Shown here: positions 16,626 to 24,388 of the stretch, piece after piece
Layout: the number at the start of each line of letters is the position of its first letter
Position numbering within the stretch: the first letter of the stretch is position 1
Assembly (NCBI RefSeq): GCF_001280085.1
Contig: NZ_LGED01000206.1
Location: forward strand, 1 to 64,000
DNA: 64,000 bases
Direction: 5' to 3'
Origin: Saccharothrix sp. NRRL B-16348
Lineage (GTDB): Bacteria; Actinomycetota; Actinomycetes; Mycobacteriales; Pseudonocardiaceae
Position numbers and translations under genes: made by a program
Notes under the pieces: model-generated
The model's database searches: none
Told to the model about the DNA's origin: nothing
The model's input: only the letters and a program-made list of their open reading frames with translations

Positions 16626-17590
16626 CTGTCGGCGTCGACGTCGGCGGGACGAGCGTGCGCGCGGGTGTGGTCGACGGCGACGGCGCGGTGCTCGACACGG
16701 CGCGTGCGGCCACGCCGAGCGGCGAAGAGGCGTTGGAGGAGGCGATCGGGCAGGCCGTCGCCGAACTGGCGTCCAGGCACCGGATCTCCGGTGTCGGCCT
16801 GGCCGTGGCCGGGTTCGTGGCCTCCGACCGGCGGACCGTGCGGTTCGCGCCGCACCTCGCGTGGCGGCAGGCGCCGGTCGCCGAACGGATCTCGCAGCGC
16901 GTCGGCATGCCCGTGGTGCTGGAGCACGACGCGAACGCCGCGGCGTTCGCCGAGCACCGGTTCGGCGCGGCACGGGGGGCGAAGATCGCCGCGCTGGTCG
17001 CGATCGGCACCGGGATCGGCGGGGCGCTGCTGATCGACGGGCAGGTGTTCCGCGGCGCGCACGGCGTGGCGCCCGAGCTGGGCCACCTGCGGCTGGTGCC
17101 CGACGGGCGGCCGTGCCCGTGCGGCAAGAACGGCTGCTGGGAGCGGTACTGCAGCGGCACGGCGCTGAGCACGACGGCGGTCGAACTGCTGGCCCGCTAC
17201 CCCGGCCAGTCGACCGTGCTGGCGCGGGAGGCGTTGGGCGACTCGCGGGCGGTCACCGGGCGTCGGGTGGCGGGCGCGGCGCGTGACGGCGACCCGTTGG
17301 CGCAGCGGGCGATGGCGGACCTGGCCCGGTGGCTGGGGGAGGGGTTGGCGCTGGTCGCCGACGTGTACGACCCCGAGGTCGTGGTGATCGGCGGCGGCGT
17401 GTCGGAGTCCGCGCCGCTGTTCCTGGACGACGCGCGCGAGCGGTACGCGGCCGTGGTGACCGGTGCCGGGCACCGGCCGCTGGCGCGCATCCGGACCGCG
17501 CAGCTCGGCGACGACGCCGGGATCGTCGGCGTGGCCACGCTGGCCCGTGACGTGGCGGCGAGCACGGCTCGCAACGGCAGGCACCGCTGA
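16619..17590 (+). CDS. ROK-family sugar kinase (glucokinase-like)
   Basis: A 323-residue ROK kinase. VGVDVGGTSVRAG is the phosphate loop, EHDANAAAFAE carries the catalytic Asp, GTGIGGAL follows, and CPCGKNGCWERYCSG is the ROK zinc-binding signature. It likely phosphorylates glucose or a related hexose with ATP. The start is the GTG at 16619, preceded by GGGGGA and overlapping the upstream stop by seven bases. It ends the SRPBCC-ArsA operon; a sugar kinase here is not part of the mycobacterial order I recall. Confidence 0.88.
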   Translation: MLTVGVDVGGTSVRAGVVDGDGAVLDTARAATPSGEEALEEAIGQAVAELASRHRISGVGLAVAGFVASDRRTVRFAPHLAWRQAPVAERISQRVGMPVVLEHDANAAAFAEHRFGAARGAKIAALVAIGTGIGGALLIDGQVFRGAHGVAPELGHLRLVPDGRPCPCGKNGCWERYCSGTALSTTAVELLARYPGQSTVLAREALGDSRAVTGRRVAGAARDGDPLAQRAMADLARWLGEGLALVADVYDPEVVVIGGGVSESAPLFLDDARERYAAVVTGAGHRPLARIRTAQLGDDAGIVGVATLARDVAASTARNGRHR

Positions 17591-17604
17591 CTCGCGGGCG
17601 CGCG

Positions 17605-17610
17605 TAGCAT
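17605..17610 (+). promoter_or_regulatory. -10 hexamer TAGCAT of leaderless small ORF
   Basis: TAGCAT ends exactly six bases before the ATG at 17617 of a 25-codon reading frame. Confidence 0.5.
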
Positions 17611-17616
17611 CGCGGA

Positions 17617-17694
17617 ATGCGGACCGCCGTCATCCGGGGACCGCGCGACCACCACGTCCGCGAGTCCCGCGTCGACCCCGTGGTGCGCCGATGA
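17617..17694 (+). CDS. 25-residue leader ORF overlapping the MEDS gene
   Basis: A tiny frame, MRTAVIRGPRDHHVRESR and seven more residues, starts six bases after a good -10 hexamer. Its stop TGA overlaps the ATG of the next gene (ATGA at 17691-17694). It may serve to bring ribosomes to the MEDS-HATPase gene, which has no strong ribosome site. The peptide is basic and has no recognised domain. No protein evidence exists here. Confidence 0.4.
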   Translation: MRTAVIRGPRDHHVRESRVDPVVRR

Positions 17695-18620
17695 GGACCG
17701 GTGCGGCGAGCGGGCACGTCGGCTACTTCCACGAGACCGCGTTCTACGGCAGCGACGACGACTACCGATCGGTCGTCGTGCCGTTCGTGGACGAGGGCGT
17801 GGCGGCGCGCGAGCCGGTGCTCGTGGCGTGCCGCCCGGCCAACGAGCGGCTGATCCGGGACGCGGTGGCCGACCCGTGCGGCGTCGTGTTCCTGCCTGCC
17901 GACCAGTACGCCCGGCCGACCGAGGCGATCCTGGCCTACCGGAAGCTGTTCGAGCGGTACGCGGGCGCGGCGCAGATCCGGGTGGTGGGCGACGTGCCGC
18001 ACCCCGGCGTCGGCGCGTCGTGGGACTGGTGGTCGCGGTACGAGGCGGCGGTGAACGAGGTCTTCGCCGACTACCCGCTGTGGGGCCTGTGCCCGTACGA
18101 CCTGCGGACCACGCCGGCGCGGGTGCTGGCGGACGTGGCGCGCACCCACCCGCGGGTGGCCGGGACGGACGGTTCCCACCTGCCGAACCCGGGCTACCGG
18201 TCGTCGTGGACGCTGCCGCCCGCCGGGCCGACGGCGTTCGAGGCGGGGCGGCCGCTGGTCGAGCTGACCGACCCGACGCCCGCGGACGCGCGACGTGCGG
18301 TGACCACGGCGTGCGCCGCGACCCGGCTGAGCCGCGACGAGGTGGACGACCTCGTGTACGCGGCGAGTGAGGCGGTGACCAACGCGCAGTCGCACGGCAG
18401 ACCGCCCGTGCGGCTGCGGGCGTGGGCGGGGCCGACGCACGTGCTGGTGGCCGTGACGGATCGGGGCGACGGGCCGCGTTCGCCTCTCGCCGGCCTGGTC
18501 CCGACCGACCGCACCACGACAGCGGGCGTGGGCCTGTGGCTGACGCACCGCACGTGCCGCGACGTGACCATGAGCCGCGACCCCGAGGGCTACACCATCC
18601 GCCTGACCGCCGGCCCCTGA
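17691..18620 (+). CDS. RsbA-like regulator: MEDS sensor plus HATPase domain
   Basis: A 309-residue protein with an N-terminal MEDS domain (residues ~8-165, GYFHETAFYGSDDDYRSVVV onward) and a C-terminal RsbW/SpoIIAB-type ATPase (~190-309; N-box DLVYAASEAVTNAQSH, G-box VTDRGDGPR, GVGLWLTHR). Such proteins are thought to phosphorylate anti-anti-sigma factors or to bind sigma factors in stress signalling. No STAS partner is adjacent. The ATG is coupled to the 25-codon leader ORF. It converges with a membrane protein gene across mirror array B. Confidence 0.82.
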   Translation: MRTGAASGHVGYFHETAFYGSDDDYRSVVVPFVDEGVAAREPVLVACRPANERLIRDAVADPCGVVFLPADQYARPTEAILAYRKLFERYAGAAQIRVVGDVPHPGVGASWDWWSRYEAAVNEVFADYPLWGLCPYDLRTTPARVLADVARTHPRVAGTDGSHLPNPGYRSSWTLPPAGPTAFEAGRPLVELTDPTPADARRAVTTACAATRLSRDEVDDLVYAASEAVTNAQSHGRPPVRLRAWAGPTHVLVAVTDRGDGPRSPLAGLVPTDRTTTAGVGLWLTHRTCRDVTMSRDPEGYTIRLTAGP

Positions 18621-18815
18621 CCTCCCGCGTGTCGAACCCTCAGACCGCGCGTGTCCTACGTTCGCGTCACGCGTGTCCTACGTTCAGAACACGCGAGTTG
18701 AACGCTCAGAACAAGATCGACTGTTCTGAGCGTTGAACTCGGGGTACGCGAACGTAGGACACGCGCGTTCTGAACGTGGGACACGCGGGGCCTGAGGGTT
18801 CGACACGCGGGAGGG
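18621..18815. repeat. Convergent-gene mirror array B (almost perfect 190-bp palindrome)
   Basis: Four reverse units are followed by four forward units of the same family as array A. The outermost pair (18623-18644 with 18792-18813) is a perfect 22-bp match; the innermost (18695-18713 with 18722-18740) is a perfect 19-bp match around the 8-base loop AGATCGAC. Intermediate units pair with at most about one mismatch. The array fills exactly the gap between two convergent stop codons. Confidence 0.92.
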
Positions 18816-19304
18816 TTAGAGGACGGCGCCGTCGTCCCAGCCCGAGTCAGGTGGCTGGGAGTTGCGCATGCGCAGGATCAGCCAGCCGGCGCCCGAGCAC
18901 ATCACGATCAGGGCCAGCGGGGTGCCGATCGCGCCCGTCAGGCCGAACAGGCCCGGGAAGAGCAGCAGGACCACGCCGAGGACGATCAGCAGCAGCGCGG
19001 CGATCGTGCCCGGCCGCAACGCGGGCAGCGGCGGCGGCTCCGGCGGCACGTAGTGGTCGTTCGGGTCGTCCGAGTCGGTGTCCGAGTCCGGGTACGCGTC
19101 GGGGTCGTCGTCGGCCGTGGCCACGGCGGGCTGGCCCTCGGGCCGCATCGACCGCGCCGGCTCGGCCTCGTCGCCGTCGTCCGGTTCGACCTCGTCGGTG
19201 AAGGCCTGTTTGCCCACGCCTTCGCGTTCCAGACCCGCCACGATCTCGGCGAAGGTCGCGTCGACGTCCTCCGGGCCGTCGGTCGAGTCGCGTCGGGAGT
19301 TCAT
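18816..19304 (-). CDS. Small membrane protein with acidic N-terminal half
   Basis: A 162-residue protein of unknown function. Residues 1-~90 are very acidic (many Asp, Glu, Pro), and ~97-150 hold two membrane segments (IAALLLIVLGVVLLLFPGLF and PLALIVMCSGAGWLILRM) joined by GLTGAIG. Such proteins are common in this phylum and unnamed. The ATG at 19304 has GGAG nine bases upstream; longer frames run into the divergent acyltransferase promoter. Confidence 0.75.
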   Translation of the reverse strand: MNSRRDSTDGPEDVDATFAEIVAGLEREGVGKQAFTDEVEPDDGDEAEPARSMRPEGQPAVATADDDPDAYPDSDTDSDDPNDHYVPPEPPPLPALRPGTIAALLLIVLGVVLLLFPGLFGLTGAIGTPLALIVMCSGAGWLILRMRNSQPPDSGWDDGAVL

Positions 19305-19435
19305 CGGCGTGCTCCAGCCCTCCGGGTCGTGAAGGCCAATCCTCTGCCAGGTTCCATCGTCCCACGAGCCCGTTGTGTTGCGGATTACGGCAGCCGGTGG
19401 ACCTAGGGACCGTACCGCCTCGGCGTGGGTGTTCG

Positions 19436-19465
19436 TTGTGTGTTTCGTCGCCGGCTCCGTAGGCT
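19436..19465 (+). promoter_or_regulatory. Promoter of acyltransferase gene
   Basis: TTGTGT (19436-19441) and TAGGCT (19460-19465) are 18 bases apart; the GTG at 19506 follows with a ribosome site between. Confidence 0.6.
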
Positions 19466-19505
19466 GGCGTCGGGGATCAAGCACGTCGAGGAGGCGCTCG
19501 CCGCG

Positions 19506-20237
19506 GTGCTGTACTGGTTGATGAAACACATCTTTCTCGGGCCGCTCCTGAAGCTGTTCTTCCGACCCCGGATCATCGAGGGCGCGGAGAACATCCCCAA
19601 GGAGGGCGGCGCCATCCTGGCGAGCAACCACCTCGCGGTCTCCGACTCGTTCTTCCTCCCGCTGAAGCTGTCGCGCCGGGTCACCTTCCCGGCCAAGATC
19701 GAGTACTTCACCGGCAAGGGTCTCAAGGGCCGGTTCCAGCGCTGGTTCTTCTACGGCGTCGGCCAGGTGCCGATCGACCGGTCCAGCGCGTCGGCCGCCC
19801 AGGGCGCGCTCGACACCGGCGTCCGGATCGTGCGCGAGGGCAAGCTGCTCGGCATCTACCCCGAGGGCACGCGGTCGCCCGACGGCCGCCTCTACAAGGG
19901 CAAGGTCGGCGTGGCGTGGATCGCGCTGGAGTCCGGCGCGCCGGTCATCCCGATCGCGATGTTCGGCACCGACAAGGCCAACCCCATCGGCTCGCGGATG
20001 TGGAAGCCGTACCCGATCCGGATCAAGATCGGCAAGCCGTTGGACTTCTCCCGCTACGAGGGCCTGTCCGGCGACCGGTTCGTGCTGCGGTCCATCACCG
20101 ACGAGATCATGTACGCCCTGATGGAGCTGTCCGGCCAGGAGTACGTCGACGTCTACGCGGCCAAGGCCAAGGAGACGCAGGGTGCCGAGAAGCCGGCGAA
20201 GGCGGTCGATCGGCTGCCCGAGACGAAGGCGGGCTGA
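19506..20237 (+). CDS. 1-acyl-sn-glycerol-3-phosphate acyltransferase family protein
   Basis: A 243-residue PlsC-type acyltransferase: NHLAVSD (the HX4D catalytic motif, residues ~40-46), PIDRS, and YPEGTRSPDGRLYKGK (~118-133). It adds an acyl chain from acyl-CoA or acyl-ACP to lysophosphatidic acid or a related acceptor at the membrane. The start is GTG at 19506 (VLYWLMKHIFLGPLLK) because GAGGAGG lies 11 bases before it and a promoter lies upstream; the longer frame from 19425 overlaps that promoter. It corresponds in place to Rv2182c (recall). Confidence 0.88.
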   Translation: MLYWLMKHIFLGPLLKLFFRPRIIEGAENIPKEGGAILASNHLAVSDSFFLPLKLSRRVTFPAKIEYFTGKGLKGRFQRWFFYGVGQVPIDRSSASAAQGALDTGVRIVREGKLLGIYPEGTRSPDGRLYKGKVGVAWIALESGAPVIPIAMFGTDKANPIGSRMWKPYPIRIKIGKPLDFSRYEGLSGDRFVLRSITDEIMYALMELSGQEYVDVYAAKAKETQGAEKPAKAVDRLPETKAG

Positions 20238-20247
20238 TCGGCACCCC

Positions 20248-20253
20248 TAGGCT
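20248..20253 (+). promoter_or_regulatory. -10 hexamer TAGGCT of leaderless exoribonuclease gene
   Basis: TAGGCT ends six bases before the GTG at 20260; no ribosome site intervenes. Confidence 0.6.
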
Positions 20254-20259
20254 GGCGGG

Positions 20260-20772
20260 GTGCGGTTCTTCTACGACTGTGAGTTCATCGAGGACGGGGT
20301 CACCATCGACCTCGTCTCCATCGGAGTGGTCGACGAGGAAGGCCGCGAGTTCTACGCCGTGTCCACCGAGTTCGACCCGGCCAAGGCCGGACCGTGGGTG
20401 CGCGCCAACGTGCTCAACCAGCTGCCGCCGCCCGCCGACCGGGCGTGGCGCAGCCGGGAGCGGATCCGCGCCGACCTCCTCGACTTCTTCGGCGGGCCCA
20501 AGGCCAACCGGGACGACATCGAGCTGTGGGCGTGGTTCGCCGCCTACGACCACGTGGCGTTGGCGCAGCTCTGGGGCCCGATGCCGGCCCTGCCGCGCTG
20601 CCTGCCCCGGTTCACCCGCGACCTGCGCCAGCGCTGGGAGGACGTGGGCAAACCCCGGTTGCCGCAGGCCCCCGCGGACGCGCACGACGCGTTGGCCGAC
20701 GCCAGGCACAACCTCGCGCGCTGGAAGGTGATCGAGTCGGAGCGGCTGCGCAAGGGTTTCACGGTCCGGTAG
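20260..20772 (+). CDS. Small 3'-5' exoribonuclease (Rv2179c-like, DEDD fold)
   Basis: A 170-residue RNase H-fold exonuclease. FYDCEFIEDG carries the first Asp and Glu, and DAHDALADARHNLARW carries the late His/Asp pair. It is close to the mycobacterial Rv2179c family, a stand-alone exoribonuclease that shortens 3' overhangs in RNA. The intact acidic residues suggest an active enzyme. It starts on a GTG immediately after a -10 hexamer and lies 22 bases after the acyltransferase stop, so it has its own promoter though it could also be read from upstream. Confidence 0.85.
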   Translation: MRFFYDCEFIEDGVTIDLVSIGVVDEEGREFYAVSTEFDPAKAGPWVRANVLNQLPPPADRAWRSRERIRADLLDFFGGPKANRDDIELWAWFAAYDHVALAQLWGPMPALPRCLPRFTRDLRQRWEDVGKPRLPQAPADAHDALADARHNLARWKVIESERLRKGFTVR

Positions 20773-20852
20773 GTGGACCCTCGCTTGCTGCACCGATCCA
20801 GGGCGTGTCAGGCTTGGGTGACCCACGCCACGAGAAGAGATTGGCTAAGCAA

Positions 20853-21878
20853 ATGCGCATTGGTGTGCTCACCGGCGGTGGCGACTGCCCCGGCCTCAAC
20901 GCGGTCATCCGCGGTGTGGCCCGCAAGGGCATCGAGGCCCACGGCTGGGAGATCGTGGGGTTCCGGAACGGGTGGCAGGGACCGGTCGAGAACCTGACCA
21001 AGCCGATCGGGCTCGATGACGTCGAGGACATCCTCACCAGGGGCGGCACCATCCTCGGCTCGTCGCGCACCAACCCGTACAAGATCGACGGCGGTGTCGA
21101 CCGGATCCGCGAGACCCTCGCCGCGAACAAGGTCGACGCGCTGATCGCGATCGGCGGCGAGGACACCCTCGGCGTCGCCAAGCGGCTGACCGACGACGGC
21201 ATCGGCGTCGTCGGCGTCCCGAAGACCATCGACAACGACCTGGGCGCGACCGACTACACGTTCGGCTTCGACACCGCCGTGCACATCGCCACCGAGGCGA
21301 TCGACCGGCTGCGCACGACGGCCGAGTCGCACCACCGGGCGCTGGTGGTCGAGGTCATGGGCCGTCACGCGGGCTGGATCGCGCTGCACTCCGGCCTGGC
21401 CGGCGGCGCGAACGTGATCCTGGTGCCGGAGCGCGAGTTCAGCGTCGACAAGGTGGTCGAGTGGGTGGAGCGGCGCTTCGAGCGCCAGTTCGCCCCGATC
21501 ATCGTGGTTGCCGAGGGCGCGATGCCCGAGGGCGGCGCCGAGGTGCTGCACTCCGGCGAGAAGGACGCGTTCGGCCACGTCCGGCTGGGCGGCATCGGCA
21601 CCTGGCTGGCCGAGGAGATCTCCGAGCGGACCGGCAAGGAGTCCCGCGCGGTCGTGCTGGGCCACGTCCAGCGCGGCGGCATCCCCACCGCCTACGACCG
21701 CGTGCTCGCCACCCGGTTCGGCCTGCACGCGGTGGACGCGGTCGCCGAGGGCGACTTCGGCGTCATGGTCGCGCTGCGCGGCACGGACATCGTCCGGGTG
21801 AAGCTGGCCGAGGCGACGGCGGAGCTGAAGACCGTTCCGCTGGAGCGCTACCAGGAGGCCGAGGTCTTCTTCGGCTGA
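20853..21878 (+). CDS. pfp: Pyrophosphate-dependent phosphofructokinase (predicted)
   Basis: A 341-residue PFK-family enzyme: GVLTGGGDCPGLNAVIRG at the N-terminus, PKTIDNDL and MGRHAGWIA as active-site motifs. Two positions decide the phosphate donor: residue 104 is Asp (GGED) and residue 124 is Lys (PKTID). In the family, Asp104 with Lys124 goes with pyrophosphate, Gly104 with ATP. So it should convert fructose 6-phosphate to the 1,6-bisphosphate reversibly with PPi, as in Amycolatopsis methanolica. It acts in cytoplasmic glycolysis. Start ATG at 20853; upstream GAGAAGAGA is a weak ribosome site. Confidence 0.85.
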   Translation: MRIGVLTGGGDCPGLNAVIRGVARKGIEAHGWEIVGFRNGWQGPVENLTKPIGLDDVEDILTRGGTILGSSRTNPYKIDGGVDRIRETLAANKVDALIAIGGEDTLGVAKRLTDDGIGVVGVPKTIDNDLGATDYTFGFDTAVHIATEAIDRLRTTAESHHRALVVEVMGRHAGWIALHSGLAGGANVILVPEREFSVDKVVEWVERRFERQFAPIIVVAEGAMPEGGAEVLHSGEKDAFGHVRLGGIGTWLAEEISERTGKESRAVVLGHVQRGGIPTAYDRVLATRFGLHAVDAVAEGDFGVMVALRGTDIVRVKLAEATAELKTVPLERYQEAEVFFG

Positions 21879-21895
21879 GCCGACCACCAGCGACG

Positions 21896-21927
21896 AGCGC
21901 CCTCGGACCACGTGTCCGGGGGCGCTT
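21896..21927. terminator. Bidirectional terminator between pfk and cupin genes
   Basis: AGCGCCC-TCGGAC and GTCCG-GGGGCGCT form a near-perfect hairpin between two convergent genes, followed by TTTCGG on the plus strand. Confidence 0.6.
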
Positions 21928-21943
21928 TCGGCTTCGCCGAGAC

Positions 21944-22300
21944 CTACTTCTTGGCGTAGTCCCGCAGGCCGGTGAAGTCGACCATCACGCACGGCTCGTC
22001 GCCGACGACCCACGCGTCGTGGCCGGGCTCGACCATCACCGCTTCGCCCGGCCCGGCCTCGCCTTCGGCGCCGTCGTCCATGACGACGTGGATCCGACCG
22101 GACAGGACGTACCCGGTGTGGGAGGCCTGGCACGAGTCGGTGCCCGCGATGGGGCTCACGTCCCGCGACCACTTCCAGCCCGGCTCGAACTCGGCTCTGC
22201 CCACCGTCGTGTCACCGACGGTGACCAGGTCGATGTGACCGTGCGGGAACTCCCGCACCTCTTCCGGCTCCGTGAAGCTCTTCGACGCCAGCACAGACAT
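21944..22300 (-). CDS. Cupin domain protein
   Basis: A 118-residue single-domain cupin: EPGWKWSRDVSP, then SCQASHTGYVLSGRIHVVMDDG as the first cupin motif and PGHDAWVVGDEPCVM as the second. Small cupins of this type are binding proteins or enzymes; the ligand is not known. AGAGGTGACG precedes the ATG at 22300. It lies 22 bases after the DUF4242 gene on the same strand, forming a two-gene operon divergent from a BTAD regulator that is the obvious candidate to control it. Confidence 0.8.
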   Translation of the reverse strand: MSVLASKSFTEPEEVREFPHGHIDLVTVGDTTVGRAEFEPGWKWSRDVSPIAGTDSCQASHTGYVLSGRIHVVMDDGAEGEAGPGEAVMVEPGHDAWVVGDEPCVMVDFTGLRDYAKK

Positions 22301-22322
22301 CTTCGTCACCTCTCGTCGTTTC

Positions 22323-22571
22323 TCAGCCCTGGACCACGGGGTAGATCTCGTCGGCCACGAGGCCGTGCGCCTCGCGGTGGACCCGGTGCGCCGTCTCCGC
22401 GTCCGGCGCGTCCACCAGGCAGAACACCTTCCCGTCCTTCTCGTCGACCCAGTAGTTGAGGTACCGGACGCCGTACTGGTCCTGGGTGCGGAGATCCGCC
22501 GCGTGGGCCTCGGCCACGTCACCCGGACCGGCGCCCTCGGGCAGGTGGTTGTGCACGTCCATGAACAACAT
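22323..22571 (-). CDS. DUF4242 (SCO4226-type) small protein
   Basis: An 82-residue ferredoxin-like fold protein starting MLFMDVHNHLPEG, with QYGVRYLNYWVDEKDGKVFCLVDAPDAE, typical of DUF4242. The Streptomyces member SCO4226 has been described as nickel-binding; whether this one binds metal is not known. The ATG at 22571 has a strong GGAGG site; a longer frame to 22604 is rejected for this reason. First gene of a pair with a cupin gene. Confidence 0.8.
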   Translation of the reverse strand: MLFMDVHNHLPEGAGPGDVAEAHAADLRTQDQYGVRYLNYWVDEKDGKVFCLVDAPDAETAHRVHREAHGLVADEIYPVVQG

Positions 22572-22660
22572 GGGGTCCTCCCGACTGGCAGTGGATCGGG
22601 ACACGCTAGGCGGCGCGGCGTTCCCAAACCGTTCCCACGGCGGTCCTGCCGGACCGGACG

Positions 22661-22666
22661 TAGGGT
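22661..22666 (+). promoter_or_regulatory. -10 hexamer TAGGGT of leaderless BTAD regulator
   Basis: TAGGGT ends six bases before the ATG at 22673; no ribosome site between. Confidence 0.55.
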
Positions 22667-22672
22667 GCCGCC

Positions 22673-24388
22673 ATGCCGGCCACCTGCCAGGTGCGCGTGC
22701 TGGGCAGGTTCACCGTCGCCGTCGACGGCAGGCCCGTCCCCGGTGACGTGTGGCGCAACCGGCGCGCGGCCGACGTGGTGAAGCTGCTCGCCGTGGCGTC
22801 CGACCACCGGCTGCACCGCGAGCAGGTGATGGACCGGCTGTGGCCCGACCTGCCCGCCGACGCGGCCGGGGCGAACCTGCGCAAGGCGGTGTACTACGCA
22901 CGCCGCGCGCTGGGGTGCGCCGACGCCGTCCGCTGCGAGGGGCGGCTGCTGACGTTGTGGCCCGACGGCGTCCTCGACGTGGACCTGGACCGGTTCGAGC
23001 GGGCCGCCGACGCCGCGTTGGCCTCGGGCGACCCGGGCCAGTGCGCGCTCGCCGCCGCCGAGTACCGCGGTGGCCTGCTCGTCGACGACCGCTACGAGTG
23101 CTGGGTCGCGGAGCCGCACGAGAAGGTCGAGGGCCGGTACGTCGCGCTGCTGAGGGCCGCCGGCGACTGGGAGCGGCTGCTGGAGCTGGACGAGACCGAC
23201 GAGCAGGCGCACCGCGCGGTGATGCGCGGGCACCTGGCCGCGGGTCGCCGCCGTGAGGCGCTGCGCCAGTTCGAACGGCTGCGCCGCACCCTGCGGGAGC
23301 GGATCGGGGTCGGGCCGGACGCGGAGACCGTCGCGCTGTACGAGTCGGCGCTCACCCTGGACGCGGCCGAGCCGCCGTCACCGGCCCAACGCGCGGCGGT
23401 CGCGCTGGCCAACGGCCTGGTCGCGTTCGGGCGCCGTCGCCTCGCCGAAGCCGAACGGCTGGCCCGGCAGGCGCGGGTGCTGGCGCTGGACGCCGACCTC
23501 GGGCACGAACTGGGCGAGGCCTCGACCCTGCTCGCCCTCGTCGCGCACGCCCGCGGCACGTGGCACCGGCTGTTCCGCGAGGAGTTCGCCGACTCGGTGC
23601 GGCACCCGCCGCGGCCCGAGGTCTACGACGCGCACCTGTGCTTCCAGGAGTTCTACCTGTACGGGCCGGAGGGGCACGACGGCGCGGAGTCGTTCGGCCG
23701 CGACCTGCTCGACATCGCGTCACGGGCGGGGTCCGCGGCGGGCCGGGCGTTGGCCTGCCTGCTGCTGGGCGAGTTCGCGCTGCTGTCCGGGCGCCTCGAC
23801 GCCGCGGTGGCCACCCTGGGCGAGTCGCTGGCCGAGGCGGAACGCGCGGGCTGCGTGTCCGCCCGGTCCCTGGCGCTGGAACGGCGGGCGGAGGCCGAGA
23901 CCCGCCGCGGCGACCGTGCCGCGGCCCGCGCCGACCTCGACGAGGCGCTGCCGCTGGCCCGCTCGTCACGCATCCCGTCGCACCTGGTCATCCGGGTGCA
24001 CGGGGTCCGCGTGCTCGCCGCGGGCACCCTCGGCGGCGCGCTCGGCGCGATCCGCGAGGCGGAACGGTGGCTCACCGAGGCTCCGCACGTGTGCGACCCG
24101 TGCTCGATGGGGTTCCGGATCGCGGCGGCGACGGCGTGCGCGAACGCGGGCAGCCCGAGCCGGGCCCGGCCGCACCTGGCGGAGGCGGAGCGGATCAGCG
24201 GCCTCTGGCAGGGCGGCCCGTGGACGGCGGCGCTGTGGGAGGTGCGCGCCGAGGTCCGGCGCGCGGAGGGACAGTGCACGCAGGCGGCGGCGTTGTTCCT
24301 GGAGGCGGCCGAGCGGTTCGCGGCGATGCGCCGACCGCTGGAGGAGACCAGGTGCCGGGCCGCCGCGGCGTCCCTCAGCGGTCCGTGA
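22673..24388 (+). CDS. BTAD-domain transcriptional regulator with TPR-like tail
   Basis: A 571-residue regulator. Residues ~5-95 are a winged helix (RVLGRFTVAVDGRPV), ~97-240 the BTAD domain (DLDRFERAADAAL ... RHAVMRGHLAAGRRREALRQFE region, with ERIGVGPDAET), and the rest tandem TPR-like helices. Unlike the AfsR-like protein at 8 kb it has no NB-ARC ATPase. It is divergent from the DUF4242-cupin pair, whose regulator it probably is. Its 3' end overlaps the convergent DUF2891 gene by 14 bases. Confidence 0.82.
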   Translation: MPATCQVRVLGRFTVAVDGRPVPGDVWRNRRAADVVKLLAVASDHRLHREQVMDRLWPDLPADAAGANLRKAVYYARRALGCADAVRCEGRLLTLWPDGVLDVDLDRFERAADAALASGDPGQCALAAAEYRGGLLVDDRYECWVAEPHEKVEGRYVALLRAAGDWERLLELDETDEQAHRAVMRGHLAAGRRREALRQFERLRRTLRERIGVGPDAETVALYESALTLDAAEPPSPAQRAAVALANGLVAFGRRRLAEAERLARQARVLALDADLGHELGEASTLLALVAHARGTWHRLFREEFADSVRHPPRPEVYDAHLCFQEFYLYGPEGHDGAESFGRDLLDIASRAGSAAGRALACLLLGEFALLSGRLDAAVATLGESLAEAERAGCVSARSLALERRAEAETRRGDRAAARADLDEALPLARSSRIPSHLVIRVHGVRVLAAGTLGGALGAIREAERWLTEAPHVCDPCSMGFRIAAATACANAGSPSRARPHLAEAERISGLWQGGPWTAALWEVRAEVRRAEGQCTQAAALFLEAAERFAAMRRPLEETRCRAAAASLSGP

